Source of the DNA: Microbacterium sp. H83
GTDB lineage: Bacteria; Actinomycetota; Actinomycetes; Actinomycetales; Microbacteriaceae
Reading direction: 5' to 3'
DNA length: 64,000 bases
Assembly: GCF_001650405.1 (NCBI RefSeq)
Contig: NZ_LWCU01000007.1
Span: 26,979 to 90,978, forward strand
In this document: piece after piece, positions 1 to 8,916 of the stretch
Layout: each line of letters opens with the position of its first letter
Numbering within the stretch: position 1 is the first letter of the stretch
The notes under the pieces: generated by a model
Databases searched by the model: none
Told to the model about the DNA's origin: nothing
Seen by the model: only the letters and a program-made list of their open reading frames with translations
Made by a program: the position numbers and the translations under genes

Positions 1-262
1 GGCTGATAAGCGTCACGCGTCCGAGCTGCTCGGTGAGAGCCGCGACGAGAGCCGGATGCCGGTGCCCGAAGTTCACGGCGGAGTACGCGGCGAGCAGGTC
101 GAGGTACCGCTTGCCCTCGACGTCGGTCACCCACGCGCCCTCGCCGCGGGCGATCGTGACGGGCAGCGGGTGATAGTTGTGCGCGACGTGCGGCTCGGCC
201 GCCTCGGCGGCGGGCTCCTGAACCTGCGGAAGGGCCCCGGTGCCCGCGTCGACCGCGGTCAC
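1..262 (-). CDS. rocD: Ornithine aminotransferase, N-terminal part (runs off window)
   Basis: Only the first 87 codons are in the window; the gene continues past position 1. The visible protein has the start of a class III PLP-dependent aminotransferase: a short Ala-rich leader, then [20 protein letters not shown] and a [14 protein letters not shown] stretch typical of ornithine--oxo-acid transaminases. The family converts ornithine and 2-oxoglutarate to glutamate semialdehyde (P5C) and glutamate in the cytoplasm. The start is a GTG at 262-260 that overlaps the TGA of the upstream hydrolase gene in a GTGA junction, so the two are almost certainly translationally coupled. The P5C produced is a substrate of the PutA encoded 3 kb away. 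The PLP lysine lies outside the window. Confidence 0.9.
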   Translation of the reverse strand, partial: MTAVDAGTGALPQVQEPAAEAAEPHVAHNYHPLPVTIARGEGAWVTDVEGKRYLDLLAAYSAVNFGHRHPALVAALTEQLGRVTLIS

Positions 263-1149
263 GACCGGCCCCGCAGCTCGAGCGTGCAGCACTTGATGCC
301 GCCGCCGCCGAGCAGCAGCTCGGACAGGTCGACGAGGATCGGGTTGTAGCCGCGCTCGCGCAGCTGCCGCTCGAAGCCCTTCGCCCGCGGCGAGATGATG
401 ACGTTGTATCCGTCGCTCGACGAGTTGAGGCCGAACACCGAGCCGTCCTCGTCGGACACGAGGATCGCCTCGGGGAAGCGCTCCTCGAGGATCGCTCGGC
501 TCGCGTCGTCGAAGGCGCCGGGCAGATAGGCGATGTTGGCGCGCTCGGGCCCGCCGTTCTCGACGCCCTGCACGGGATCGAGCACCGCGATGGCGGTGTC
601 GAGGTGGTAGAAGCGCGGGTCGGTGAGGGTCAGCGAGACGACCTCGCGTCCGAAGACCTCGCCCACCTCGCGGTGGCTGTCACCGGTCGAGCGGAAGCCC
701 GTGCCCGCGAGGATCACGTCGCCGACGAGCAGGAAGTCGCCCTCGCCCTCGTTGACCTCCTCGGGGATGACGGTGTCGTATCCGGCCGCGCGGAACCAGT
801 CGGCGAAGGCGGGCGCCTCGCCCTGGCGCTCGACGAAGCGGAACTTCGGCACATAGGCGCGGCCGTCGATGAGGAACCCGCCGTTCGCGGTGTAGACCAT
901 ATCGGGGTAGCCGGCGAGGGGGTCGATGAGCTCGACCTCGTGGCCCAGCTCGACATAGAGGTCGTGCAGCTTCTGCCACTGCTCGACGGCCTTGGCGGTG
1001 TCGGTCGGCTTCGCCGGCTCCATCCACGGGTTGATCGAGTAGTTCACCGTGAAGTGCGACGGCTCGCACATCAGGTAGTGGCGGCGGTGCGCGGTGCGCG
1101 CGGGCGCGGCGCTGACGGCGGTCTCGGACGCAGTGGTTTCGACAGACAT
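259..1149 (-). CDS. ddaH: Dimethylargininase-family hydrolase (DDAH or arginine-dihydrolase-like)
   Basis: 296 aa. Guanidino-group-modifying enzyme fold: an N-terminal [15 protein letters not shown] segment (residues about 27-43), an [11 protein letters not shown] acidic motif, the catalytic-type His in [11 protein letters not shown], and a near C-terminal [14 protein letters not shown] that supplies the nucleophilic Cys. Annotated relatives are dimethylarginine dimethylaminohydrolases, which give citrulline plus dimethylamine. The enzyme sits directly upstream of rocD, so release of ornithine from arginine, as in the ArgZ/AgrE arginine dihydrolases that share the INPWM-type segment, would make more metabolic sense; that is inference. 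The ATG at 1149 is chosen because GAGGAG precedes it at good spacing; the open frame extends further upstream without family similarity. It overlaps rocD by 4 nt. Confidence 0.85.
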   Translation of the reverse strand: MSVETTASETAVSAAPARTAHRRHYLMCEPSHFTVNYSINPWMEPAKPTDTAKAVEQWQKLHDLYVELGHEVELIDPLAGYPDMVYTANGGFLIDGRAYVPKFRFVERQGEAPAFADWFRAAGYDTVIPEEVNEGEGDFLLVGDVILAGTGFRSTGDSHREVGEVFGREVVSLTLTDPRFYHLDTAIAVLDPVQGVENGGPERANIAYLPGAFDDASRAILEERFPEAILVSDEDGSVFGLNSSSDGYNVIISPRAKGFERQLRERGYNPILVDLSELLLGGGGIKCCTLELRGRS

Positions 1150-1301
1150 GGGGCTCCTCGAACGAGATGCGGCGGACGCTGTCCAGGGGCCCGGCGGTCC
1201 TTCGACCCGATCCTCTCGCGGAGAGCGGACGTCGGGGAAGATGCGACTCGAGCACGCCGGCATCCATTCTGTCATTCGCGCCCTGGACGTGGCCAGAGCG
1301 C

Positions 1302-2327
1302 TCACGCCGCGCGCACGATCACCTTGCCGACGGTGTGTCCGGCTTCGACGTGGGCGAGGGCGGACGACGCCCGATCGAAGCCGTACTCCCGCTCGATGAC
1401 GGGCGTCAGCCGCCCCTGCGCGGTGAGCTCCAACAGCTTCGCGAGCACCTCCGGCCGGGGCGTGGCGGCGAGGGGGCTGATGCGGCGCGACGAGGTCGCC
1501 GACAGGAGCGCCGCCGCGATCATGCGGGGCACCGGGCCCAGCACGTGCCCGCCGTTCCCCGTGACGAGCACGATCCTCCCTCCGTCGACGACCAGCCGCT
1601 GCAGCGCGCGGAGCTCGAGGCCCCCGGCGATGTCGATCACCGCGTCGAAGTGCGCCGCGGGGAGGGAGGAGAGCGGGGAGCGGCGGTGGTCGATCACGCG
1701 CACGGCGCCGAGGTGCTCGACGAGAGCGCTGTTGCGCTCACCGCAGGCCGCCCACACCTCCGCACCCCGCAGCGCCGCGAGCTGCACCGCGAAGGTGCCC
1801 ACTCCCCCGGAGGCGCCGATCACGAGCACGCGCGGCGACGCGCCGCCCGCGGCATCGGGCCGGAGTCCGATGCCCGCGGCGTCCAGCGCCTGCCATGCGG
1901 TGCCGCCGGCGATCGGCAGACACGCGGCCGCCTCGACGCTCACGCCCGGCGGGATCGGCACGAGGCGTGCCGCCGGGACGGTCGTGTACGCCGCGAGTCC
2001 GCCGCCGCCGACGAGCTCACCCGCGACGACCTCGCCGATCTCGACGCCGACGACGTCGGGTCCGACCGCCACCACGGTCCCGGCGACCTCCATGCCGCGC
2101 ACCGGATGCTTCGGCCTGGTCAGGCCGAAGACCGGGCGCACGAGCAGCGGATCCCCGAGCATCACGCGCACGTCGCCGGCGTTCAGCGCGGTCGCGTGGA
2201 CCCGGAGCACGACCTCGCCGCGACCGGCGTCGGGCACGGGGATCTCCTCCAGCCGGAAGCCGTCGGCCGACCCGTAGGTCTCACGTCGCCAGGCGGGCAT
2301 CGTCGCGGGGATGGACGGAGGGGTCAT
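1302..2327 (-). CDS. Zinc-independent MDR-family NAD(P)-dependent oxidoreductase
   Basis: 341 aa, the usual length for quinone-oxidoreductase-like medium-chain dehydrogenases. An N-terminal GroES-like domain (roughly residues 20-140, with the VRVHATALNAGDVRV-type segment) is followed by a Rossmann domain whose VLVIGASGGVGTFAVQLA motif (about residue 170) binds NAD(P)H. The catalytic-zinc Cys/His ligands are absent, so a quinone or enone reductase is more likely than an alcohol dehydrogenase. The start at 2327 lies one base after the stop of the HTH regulator, so it is the last gene of a three-gene operon (membrane protein, HTH, MDR). The substrate cannot be told. Confidence 0.85.
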   Translation of the reverse strand: MTPPSIPATMPAWRRETYGSADGFRLEEIPVPDAGRGEVVLRVHATALNAGDVRVMLGDPLLVRPVFGLTRPKHPVRGMEVAGTVVAVGPDVVGVEIGEVVAGELVGGGGLAAYTTVPAARLVPIPPGVSVEAAACLPIAGGTAWQALDAAGIGLRPDAAGGASPRVLVIGASGGVGTFAVQLAALRGAEVWAACGERNSALVEHLGAVRVIDHRRSPLSSLPAAHFDAVIDIAGGLELRALQRLVVDGGRIVLVTGNGGHVLGPVPRMIAAALLSATSSRRISPLAATPRPEVLAKLLELTAQGRLTPVIEREYGFDRASSALAHVEAGHTVGKVIVRAA

Positions 2328-2328
2328 C

Positions 2329-2559
2329 TCACTGCTCCTGCGTGGCGGGTTCGGGGTACTGGAAGAGGTCGTCGAGTCCGACGCCGAAGGCGCGGGCGAT
2401 CTGGAACGCGAGCTCGAGCGTCGGGGAGTACTTCTCCTGCTCGATCGCGATGAGCGTCTGCCGCGTCACGCCGATGCGGCGGGCGAGCTCGGCCTGGGTG
2501 AGGCCGGCGCCCTCGCGGTGCACGCGGATGCTGTTGGAGACGAGCGTCGGCTTGACCAT
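2329..2559 (-). CDS. Small XRE-family HTH transcriptional regulator
   Basis: 76 aa, essentially a single Cro/C1-type helix-turn-helix: [20 protein letters not shown] (residues 20-39) is a textbook recognition unit, followed by the [16 protein letters not shown] scaffold helix. It has no ligand-binding domain. The ATG at 2559 overlaps the stop of the upstream membrane-protein gene (ATGA), and the stop is one base from the following MDR start. Pairing of a minimal XRE regulator with a small four-helix membrane protein is a recurring module in Gram-positive bacteria. Autoregulation through the inverted repeat at 3009-3062 is inferred from position only. Confidence 0.9.
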   Translation of the reverse strand: MVKPTLVSNSIRVHREGAGLTQAELARRIGVTRQTLIAIEQEKYSPTLELAFQIARAFGVGLDDLFQYPEPATQEQ

Positions 2560-2993
2560 CAGACGAGGCCCCGGCGGTACGCGATCACCCGGGCGATGCT
2601 GCCCACGATCGCCGACACCGCGAAGCCCGCGTACATGGTGTTCGCGATCCAGAAGACGTCGGCGCCCACGGCGCACAGAGCGATGACCCCGAGCCCCGCG
2701 ATGACCACGAAGCCCTGTTCGACACGAGCTCCCATCCGGCTGATGTCCCGGTCGCGGATGTCGGACCTGCCGACGCCGTCGGGGTCGCGCGCTCCGGCCA
2801 CCATCCCCCAGACGATGCTGACGACGATCGACACGACGATCCCGAGGCCGATCGTCCACAGCATCAGCGGCAGCCAGTCGACGTCGGTGAGCGGACCGTC
2901 GCCGGCCCGCTGCACGACGAGGACGACGTAGACCGTGATCGCGATCACCGCGACGACGAGACCGGCCCAGGCGTTGCGCTCCTGGTAGACCAT
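2559..2993 (-). CDS. Four-helix membrane protein paired with HTH regulator
   Basis: 144 aa with four predicted membrane helices: residues about 8-28 ([20 protein letters not shown]), 40-64, 98-118 and 122-140, with a charged cytoplasmic-looking loop ([16 protein letters not shown]) between helices 2 and 3. No enzymatic motif is visible. The ATG at 2993 is preferred over an upstream in-frame codon at 3023 because GAGGAG stands five bases before it. It is first in an operon with the XRE regulator and MDR oxidoreductase. Function unknown; a membrane sensor or anti-regulator for the adjacent HTH protein is plausible but unproven. Confidence 0.8.
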   Translation of the reverse strand: MVYQERNAWAGLVVAVIAITVYVVLVVQRAGDGPLTDVDWLPLMLWTIGLGIVVSIVVSIVWGMVAGARDPDGVGRSDIRDRDISRMGARVEQGFVVIAGLGVIALCAVGADVFWIANTMYAGFAVSAIVGSIARVIAYRRGLV

Positions 2994-3008
2994 GATCACT
3001 CCTCTGTC

Positions 3009-3062
3009 AAAGATTCTTGACATGAGAGTACGTCGACCCGAAGGTCGATGTCAAGAATCTTT
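3009..3062 (-). promoter_or_regulatory. Nested inverted repeat with promoter for the HTH operon
   Basis: Perfect 15-bp arms AAAGATTCTTGACAT (3009-3023) and ATGTCAAGAATCTTT (3048-3062) enclose a 6-bp hairpin, TCGACC/GGTCGA (3033-3048), whose minus-strand loop is UUCG. Read on the minus strand, the distal arm supplies a TTGACA -35 box and, 18 bp on, a TACTCT -10 box for the membrane/HTH operon. The proximal arm then continues into TTGACA, making a TGTCAA-N6-TTGACA dyad just before the ribosome binding site. The same structure lies at the 3' end of putA and could also end its transcript. A dual operator/terminator role is inferred. Confidence 0.65.
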
Positions 3063-3070
3063 TACACAGG

Positions 3071-6000
3071 TCAGATGACCGAGGCACTCCAGTCGTCGGG
3101 GTTTCCGTAGCGGTGCGCTGTGATGGTGATCGCCTGCTCGTGCACGAACGGCAGCAGCTCGATGCGACCGGCCGACGTGACGTCGCCGTCGTACACCGCG
3201 ATGTCCGGGTCGCCGTCGACCGCGGCCGCGAGCGCCCGATGCAGCGCCGCGACGGCATCCCGCGATCCGATGAGCCGGACCCGACTCGGGCGCGGCGATG
3301 CCTCGACCGACGCGAGCGGTTCGTCGGCGTCGGCACGCCCCCGCACGCGATCGATCCACTCGTCGTCGCTCTCGAGGAAGACGACGGCGCCGAGCTCGCC
3401 GAGCGCATGGCGCACCGCCGCCGGAAGGCCGACGGGGGTCGACAGGGTGAAGCCGGCCCCCGCGCGCACCGCGGCGACGACGACCCGCAGCAGCTGCTGC
3501 CACTCCGCGTCGGCCGTGGCCCGGATCGCGACGGGGACCGGACGGTATCGGAACAGGTTGCGCTCCACGCCGAGGCGCGACACGTCGCGCACCTGGCCGA
3601 ACTCCCTGTCCCAGGCCAGCGCGTCGGAGAGCGCCGATCGCCGCAGCCACTCGAACGACTCGAACGCGAGCGAGGGCTGTGCGGACTCGATCAGGGCGGT
3701 GATCCGCGAGTCGAGGCCGCGCAGGTGCAGCGTGCTCGACGCGGGTCCCGAGCCGGTCGCGTGCCAGCGTCCGAGACCGATGAGATAGTTCGGCCCACCC
3801 GCCTTGGCGCCGGGGCCGACGGACGAGCGCTTCCACCCGCCGAACGGCTGCCGCTGCACGATGGCGCCCGTGATGCCGCGGTTGACGTAGAGGTTGCCCG
3901 CCTGCACCCGGTCGAGCCACCGTTCGAGGTCGGCCGGGTCCTGCGTGTGCAGACCTGCCGTGAGGCCGTACGCCACGGCGTTCTGCAGCTCGATCGCGCG
4001 CTCGAGCGTGGGCGCGTGCATGACCCCGAGCACCGGGCCGAAGAACTCCTCGGTGTGGAACCGGGACCCGGGCTGCACGCCCACGCGGATGCCGGGACGC
4101 CACAGCCGTCCGCTCGGGTCGTCGGCCGCGACCGCCGGCTCGATCAGCCACTGCTCCTCGCCCTCGAGCTCGGTGAGAGCCCACGCGAGCTTGCCCTGCG
4201 GTCGCTCGATCACGGGCCCGACCTCGGCGCGCGGATCGGTGGGCCAGCCGACGTGCAGCGACCTCGTGGCATCCGCCAGCTGACGGGCGAAGCGCGCGGA
4301 GCGGCCGACGGGGCCGACGAGGATCGCGAGCGACGCGGCGGAGCACTTCTGCCCCGCATGCCCGAACGCGCTGCGCACGAGGTCGGCGACGGCGAGATCG
4401 AGGTCGGCCGAGGGCGTGACGATCATCGCGTTCTTGCCGCTGGTCTCGGCGAGCAGCGGCAGGTCGGGGCGCCACGAGCGGAACAGCGCGGCGGTCTCCC
4501 ACGAACCCGTGAGGATCACGCGGTCGACGGCCTCGTGGGAGATCAGCGCACGACCGAGGTCGCCCTCCTCGATGTCCGCGAGCACCAGGACGTCCCGCGG
4601 GACTCCGGCCTCCCAGAGCGTCTCGGCGATGACGGCCGCGCAGCGGCGCGCCTGCGGGGCCGGCTTGAACACCACTCCCGATCCCGCGGCGAGGGCGGCG
4701 AGCACGCCGCCGGCCGGGATCGCGAGCGGGAAGTTCCACGGCGGGGTGACCACGGTCACGCGCGCCGGCTCGAACGCGGCGCCGGCGACGGCATCCAGCT
4801 CCCTGGCCTTCGCGGCGTAGTACCGGGCGAAGTCGACGGTCTCGCTGACCTCGATGTCCGCCTCGGCGAGCACCTTGCCGGTCTCGGACGCCGCGACCTC
4901 GATGAGGTCGCCGCGTCGAGCCTCGAGGGCGACGGCCGCGCGCAGCAGGACGTCGGCGCGCTCGGCCGCGGGACGAGCCCCCCAGAGGATGCCGGACTCG
5001 GCCGCACCGGAGATGGCGCTCTCGAGCGCGGCGACGTCGTCGATGCGCGCGGCCTCGATGGTCGTCTGCCCGAGCGTCGAGGCGTCGATGCGTCCGTGAA
5101 CGTCGCGCGCCCAGTCGCGATTGGTCGGCAGCGAGGGGTCGCTGTCGGGGGTGTTGGCGAATCCCGGGACTCCGCCCGACCCCTCGTCGAGCTCGCGCGG
5201 GGCGTACACGGCGGTCTCGAGGAACGCCTCCGAGGCGTCGTCGGATCCGCGGGAGATCCCGAGGACCGCCTGCGTGAGATCGTGCTCGGGGACCGGGACC
5301 GCGGGCACGGGACGCACGGATTCGTGCACGGGGACCTGTCGATCCTGGGTGCGACGCGGACCCGTGTGCAGCGTCGGCGACGTCGACCGGTCGAGCGCGT
5401 CGAGGAACCGGTCGCGCTCTCGGACGAACAGAGCCTCCTCGTCGCCGAGCCGGAACGCCGCCGAGAGGAAGTTGTCCGAGGACGCGTTCTCCTCGAGGCG
5501 GCGCACGAGGTAGCTGATCGCGACGTCGAACTCGGCGGGCTTCACGACCGGGACGTAGAGCAGCACCTCGCCGACCTCGCGCGACACCGCCTGCACCTGC
5601 CCCTGGGCCATGCCGAGCAGCATCTCGAACTCGATCGGCGGCTGACCGGCGGCGACGTCGGCAGCCGGACCTCTGGCGACGATCCCGCGTTCGCCGGCCA
5701 GCAGCCAGGCGTAGGCGATGCCGAACAGGTTGTGACCGGCGATCCCGAGCCGCACCGCCCGCACGTTCTCGGGGCGCAGCGCCCAGTCGAGGCAGCGGAG
5801 GTAGTTGGCGTCCGTGTCGAGCTTGGTGTCGTAGGGGGCCTGCGGCCACCCGTGCATCCGCGCCTCGACCTGCTCCATCGCCAGATTCGCACCCTTGACG
5901 AGGCGCACCTTGATCGCGGCGCCGCCGTGGTCGACCCGGTCGCGCGCCCAGGCCGTGAGCTCCTGCAGGGCCGGCAGGGCGTCGGGCAGATAGGCCTGCA

Positions 6001-6808
6001 GCACGATGCCCGCTTCGAGGCGCTCGAGCCGCGGGTCCTCGAGCAGACGGGTGAAGACCACGATCGTCAGGTCGAGATCGCGGTACTCCTCCATGTCGAG
6101 GTTGATGAACGTGCCGTCGTGGGCCGCCGTGAGGTAGAGCGGCAGCAGTCTCTCGACGACCGCGTCGACCACCTGATCGAAGGCCCACATCGAGATGTGG
6201 CTGATGATCGCCGAGACCTTGACCGAGACGTAGTCGACGTCAGGGCGGCGGATCAGCTCGTGGATGCCGTCGAGGCGACGCTTCGCCTCGGCCTCCCCGA
6301 GCACGGCCTCGCCGAGGAGGTTGAGGTTCAGGCGGGCTCCCGTGGCGCGGATCCTCTCGATCGCCGGGCCGAGCTTGGCCGGACGGGCGTCGACCACGAG
6401 GTGGCCGACCATCTCGCGCAGCACCCGGCGGGCGATGGGCACGACGGGGGCCGGCAGGACGGGCGCGACTCCCCCGCCGATCCGGACGGCGGACCGCAGG
6501 TACCACGGCAGGAACTCGGGCACGATCGGCGCGATGCGATGCAGGCGCGATGCCGCGGCGCCGAGACTCTCCGGGCGCATGACGCCGTCGACGAATCCGA
6601 GAGTGAACGGCAGACCGTTCGCATCCTGCAGGACCCCCGCGAGGCGCTCGGCGGCCGGATCGACGTCCGCGGCCGCGGACTCGACCACCCAGCGGCGCGC
6701 GAGCGCGACGGCCCGGTCCGCGAGAGAAGCGCTCGCGTCGGAGGACGGGACGGATGCGGCTTCGCTCTCGGGGGATGCACCCTCCGAGGGCAGCGACGGG
6801 TCGGCCAT
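3071..6808 (-). CDS. putA: Bifunctional proline dehydrogenase / P5C dehydrogenase
   Basis: 1245 aa, a full-length bifunctional PutA without an N-terminal ribbon-helix-helix domain, so purely enzymatic. The proline dehydrogenase barrel spans about residues 120-450 (LNLLGEAVLGEAEA, VSVKVSAI, INLDMEEYRDL, KVRLVKGAN). The P5C/aldehyde dehydrogenase domain spans about 560-1000, with TPPWNFPLAIP, the Glu of LAETSGKNAMIV and the nucleophile in GHAGQKCSAASL. A C-terminal extension of about 240 residues follows. It oxidises proline to glutamate with FAD and NAD. A TAGGCT -10-like box lies six bases before the ATG at 6808, so the mRNA may be leaderless. It links to the neighbouring rocD through P5C. 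Confidence 0.97.
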   Translation of the reverse strand: MADPSLPSEGASPESEAASVPSSDASASLADRAVALARRWVVESAAADVDPAAERLAGVLQDANGLPFTLGFVDGVMRPESLGAAASRLHRIAPIVPEFLPWYLRSAVRIGGGVAPVLPAPVVPIARRVLREMVGHLVVDARPAKLGPAIERIRATGARLNLNLLGEAVLGEAEAKRRLDGIHELIRRPDVDYVSVKVSAIISHISMWAFDQVVDAVVERLLPLYLTAAHDGTFINLDMEEYRDLDLTIVVFTRLLEDPRLERLEAGIVLQAYLPDALPALQELTAWARDRVDHGGAAIKVRLVKGANLAMEQVEARMHGWPQAPYDTKLDTDANYLRCLDWALRPENVRAVRLGIAGHNLFGIAYAWLLAGERGIVARGPAADVAAGQPPIEFEMLLGMAQGQVQAVSREVGEVLLYVPVVKPAEFDVAISYLVRRLEENASSDNFLSAAFRLGDEEALFVRERDRFLDALDRSTSPTLHTGPRRTQDRQVPVHESVRPVPAVPVPEHDLTQAVLGISRGSDDASEAFLETAVYAPRELDEGSGGVPGFANTPDSDPSLPTNRDWARDVHGRIDASTLGQTTIEAARIDDVAALESAISGAAESGILWGARPAAERADVLLRAAVALEARRGDLIEVAASETGKVLAEADIEVSETVDFARYYAAKARELDAVAGAAFEPARVTVVTPPWNFPLAIPAGGVLAALAAGSGVVFKPAPQARRCAAVIAETLWEAGVPRDVLVLADIEEGDLGRALISHEAVDRVILTGSWETAALFRSWRPDLPLLAETSGKNAMIVTPSADLDLAVADLVRSAFGHAGQKCSAASLAILVGPVGRSARFARQLADATRSLHVGWPTDPRAEVGPVIERPQGKLAWALTELEGEEQWLIEPAVAADDPSGRLWRPGIRVGVQPGSRFHTEEFFGPVLGVMHAPTLERAIELQNAVAYGLTAGLHTQDPADLERWLDRVQAGNLYVNRGITGAIVQRQPFGGWKRSSVGPGAKAGGPNYLIGLGRWHATGSGPASSTLHLRGLDSRITALIESAQPSLAFESFEWLRRSALSDALAWDREFGQVRDVSRLGVERNLFRYRPVPVAIRATADAEWQQLLRVVVAAVRAGAGFTLSTPVGLPAAVRHALGELGAVVFLESDDEWIDRVRGRADADEPLASVEASPRPSRVRLIGSRDAVAALHRALAAAVDGDPDIAVYDGDVTSAGRIELLPFVHEQAITITAHRYGNPDDWSASVI

Positions 6809-6865
6809 GCCCTCAGCCTAGATCTGCGGGCGGCGCCTGCCGCCGAACGACGGGCGGTGGCGCGC

Positions 6866-7705
6866 TCAGCGCTCGGCGATCATCTCCGCGTAGCCCTCGC
6901 GGAACGTCGGGTATCGGAGCTCGCCGAGCAGCTGCCGCGCCAGGCCGCCGTCGAGCACGGTGCCGCCGCCGACCGGCGGGTCGACTGCAGGCGGGGCGGC
7001 GACGCCCAGCTCGGCGGCGATGAAGGCCGCGACCTCTCCGAGCAGCACCGGCTCCCGATCGACGCCGTGCACCAGCGCGGGCGGCGTCTCGGCGCGCACC
7101 AGGGCATCGAGCAGCCGCACGACATCGGTCTCGTGGATGCGGTTGGTCCGCCGCGTGCCGTCGACCGCGTCGCCGGCGAGCACCCGACGGATCAGGGAGT
7201 CGCGGCCGGGGCCGTAGATCCCCGCCGGTCGCACGACGATCGCGCCGAACAGATCCCTGGCCAGCTGCTCGCCCTCCGCGAGGGCGGTGCCGCCCGGGCT
7301 CGTGGCCCTCGTCTCGTCCGCCTCGGTCAGCGGCGTCGGCCCCGGACGCCCTTCGAACACCCGCGTCGACGACACGAACACGACCCGCGACGGCACCCGC
7401 GGCAGCGCGTCGGCGAGAGCGGGCAGCGCGAGGGGATAGATCGACCCGCGGTCCGACTCCGCGCGGCTCGGCGGCAGCGTCACGACGACCGAGTCGAACT
7501 CGGGCAGCTCATCGGCCAACGGCTTCTCGAGGTCGGCCGCGATGGTCCGGAAGCCCGAGGGCAGCGCCCCCGCGGTGCGGCGGATCGCGGTGACCTCGCC
7601 GCCGGACGCGAGCACCTTCTCCCCGAGCCGGATGCCGATCTTGCCGCACCCGACGAGCAGCGTCCTGCCCGGCATCCGCAGTCCGAGGCCCCAGGATGTC
7701 GTCAT
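6866..7705 (-). CDS. NAD(P)-binding Rossmann/SDR-like epimerase-family protein
   Basis: 279 aa. The N-terminal TLLVGCGKIGIRLGEKVLASG (residues about 15-35) is a Rossmann dinucleotide-binding motif of the GxGxxG type, and VVRPAGIYGPGRD and an RIHETDVV segment match atypical extended SDRs of the YeeZ/ActC-like group. The classical YxxxK catalytic pair is not obvious, so catalysis is uncertain. The start is three bases after the stop of the thioesterase gene, which makes a two-gene operon read away from 8.3 kb. Substrate unknown. Confidence 0.8.
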   Translation of the reverse strand: MTTSWGLGLRMPGRTLLVGCGKIGIRLGEKVLASGGEVTAIRRTAGALPSGFRTIAADLEKPLADELPEFDSVVVTLPPSRAESDRGSIYPLALPALADALPRVPSRVVFVSSTRVFEGRPGPTPLTEADETRATSPGGTALAEGEQLARDLFGAIVVRPAGIYGPGRDSLIRRVLAGDAVDGTRRTNRIHETDVVRLLDALVRAETPPALVHGVDREPVLLGEVAAFIAAELGVAAPPAVDPPVGGGTVLDGGLARQLLGELRYPTFREGYAEMIAER

Positions 7706-7708
7706 CGG

Positions 7709-8296
7709 TCAGCTCCACACACTCGGCGCAGGGGTGCGGGTCGGCGGAAGAGCGGATGCTGCGGCCCAGTCGTGCACCCAGGCGTCGATCTCCGGCACGC
7801 CATCGGGCTTGCCGACCGCGGCGAACAGCTCCTCATTGCTCACCGTACCGCCCGAACGGCGCAGCATCCGCGCGCGGACGATGGCCCGCGCGTAGACCTC
7901 GCCGTCGACGACCGCGCGATGGTCGAGGAACAGCGCCTTGTCGTCGTGCCCGATGAAGCGGGACTGCACCTCGAAGCGCTGCCACAGCTGGAGAGACTTG
8001 CGGAACGTGATGGTCTCGCTCGAGACGACCGCGTACCAGCCGCGGTCCTTCATCGCGTCGAACAGTCCGGTGCGGATCAGCAGGTCCCAGCGGCCGAGGT
8101 CGAACAGCGACAGGTACCGTCCGTTGTTCATGTGGCGGAGGATGTCGATGTCCGTCGGCAGCGTGGTGAGCGCCACGGTGCCGATCGCCGTCGGGTCGAG
8201 CGCCTGACCCCGTCGGACGCGCCGCCGTGCGGAGAGGATGACGAGGAGGGTGCGCCAGATCACGTTCACGAGTGTCGATCGTAGCCATCGGCGCAC
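7709..8296 (-). CDS. Hotdog-fold acyl-CoA thioesterase family protein
   Basis: 195 aa. The segment TDIDILRHMNNGRYLSLFDLGRWDL fits 4-hydroxybenzoyl-CoA thioesterase-like hotdog proteins, as does the Asn-rich HMNNGRY active-site loop. An N-terminal hydrophobic helix (VNVIWRTLLVILSARRR) suggests a membrane-proximal protein similar to THEM6-type enzymes. The longest frame starts with GTG at 8296; another GTG at 8269 (Val-Asn-Val-Ile) has a TACGAT box eight bases upstream and is a reasonable alternative. It is first in an operon with the Rossmann-fold protein and divergent from the GNAT gene. The acyl substrate is unknown. Confidence 0.8.
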   Translation of the reverse strand: MRRWLRSTLVNVIWRTLLVILSARRRVRRGQALDPTAIGTVALTTLPTDIDILRHMNNGRYLSLFDLGRWDLLIRTGLFDAMKDRGWYAVVSSETITFRKSLQLWQRFEVQSRFIGHDDKALFLDHRAVVDGEVYARAIVRARMLRRSGGTVSNEELFAAVGKPDGVPEIDAWVHDWAAASALPPTRTPAPSVWS

Positions 8297-8387
8297 GTTC
8301 GGCGAACTTCGTTGTGCGATTCCTCCACCCTCTCGGGCAGCGGTCGGGGCGGCATCCGCCCGATTTCGCGATCCGATATGCCGCGCG

Positions 8388-8393
8388 TAGAGT
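8388..8393 (+). promoter_or_regulatory. -10 box TAGAGT of a leaderless start
   Basis: TAGAGT ends six bases before the ATG at 8400, which would place the transcription start on the A of the start codon. No ribosome binding site is present. Confidence 0.55.
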
Positions 8394-8399
8394 CACGGC

Positions 8400-8906
8400 A
8401 TGAGCGCCGATGCCCAGCCTGAAGTCATTGTCCGTCCGGTCCGTGATGTGGATGCGGAAGCCCTGGGTCGCGTGCACGCGCAGTGCTGGCACGAGACCTA
8501 CGACCACCTGATCAGCAAGGCCGCGCTCGAGAAGGTCTCCCCCCGCCGGATGGCCGAGCTGTGGACGCACTGGGCCGCTCAGGGACCGGAGTTCATCATG
8601 AACGCCGCCCTCATCGACGGCGAGATCGTCGGCTTCGTCGGTTCGGGCCCCGCCCGCGACAAGGACGCCCCGGCGTTCCGGGAGCTCTACTTCATCTACC
8701 TGCTCGACGCGTATCACGGCACCGGCATCGGCCAGAAGCTCTTCGACGCCGCGGTCGCCGCGGACGAGCCGCTGTACCTCTGGGTCGCGGAGGACAACCC
8801 TCGCGCGCACCGCTTCTACACCCGCAACGGCTTCGCGCTCGACGGCGCGACGCACACCGAGCCGTTCCTCGGCGAGACGCTGACCGAGGTCCGCTTCGTG
8901 CGCTGA
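8400..8906 (+). CDS. GNAT-family N-acetyltransferase
   Basis: 168 aa with the whole GNAT fold: IVRPVRDVDAEALGRVHAQCW at the N-terminus, LYFIYLLDAYHGTGIGQKLF as motif A (acetyl-CoA pyrophosphate loop, GTGIGQ, residues about 105-122) and LWVAEDNPRAHRFYTRNGF as motif B. It would transfer an acetyl group to an amine; the acceptor is unknown. The gene stands alone, divergent from the thioesterase operon, with a leaderless-type start and a strong terminator 25 bases downstream. Confidence 0.92.
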   Translation: MSADAQPEVIVRPVRDVDAEALGRVHAQCWHETYDHLISKAALEKVSPRRMAELWTHWAAQGPEFIMNAALIDGEIVGFVGSGPARDKDAPAFRELYFIYLLDAYHGTGIGQKLFDAAVAADEPLYLWVAEDNPRAHRFYTRNGFALDGATHTEPFLGETLTEVRFVR

Positions 8907-8916
8907 GCCCGTCGCA

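Noticed and set aside
3009..3062. Insertion-sequence terminal inverted repeats
   Set aside because: Arms lie only 24 bp apart, no transposase is nearby, and promoter elements sit within them.
3113..8284. Very long plus-strand open frame (1723 codons) opposite putA and its neighbours
   Set aside because: It is antisense to four well-supported minus-strand genes, Arg/Asp/Gly-rich, and has no recognisable domain; high-GC DNA produces such frames opposite real genes.
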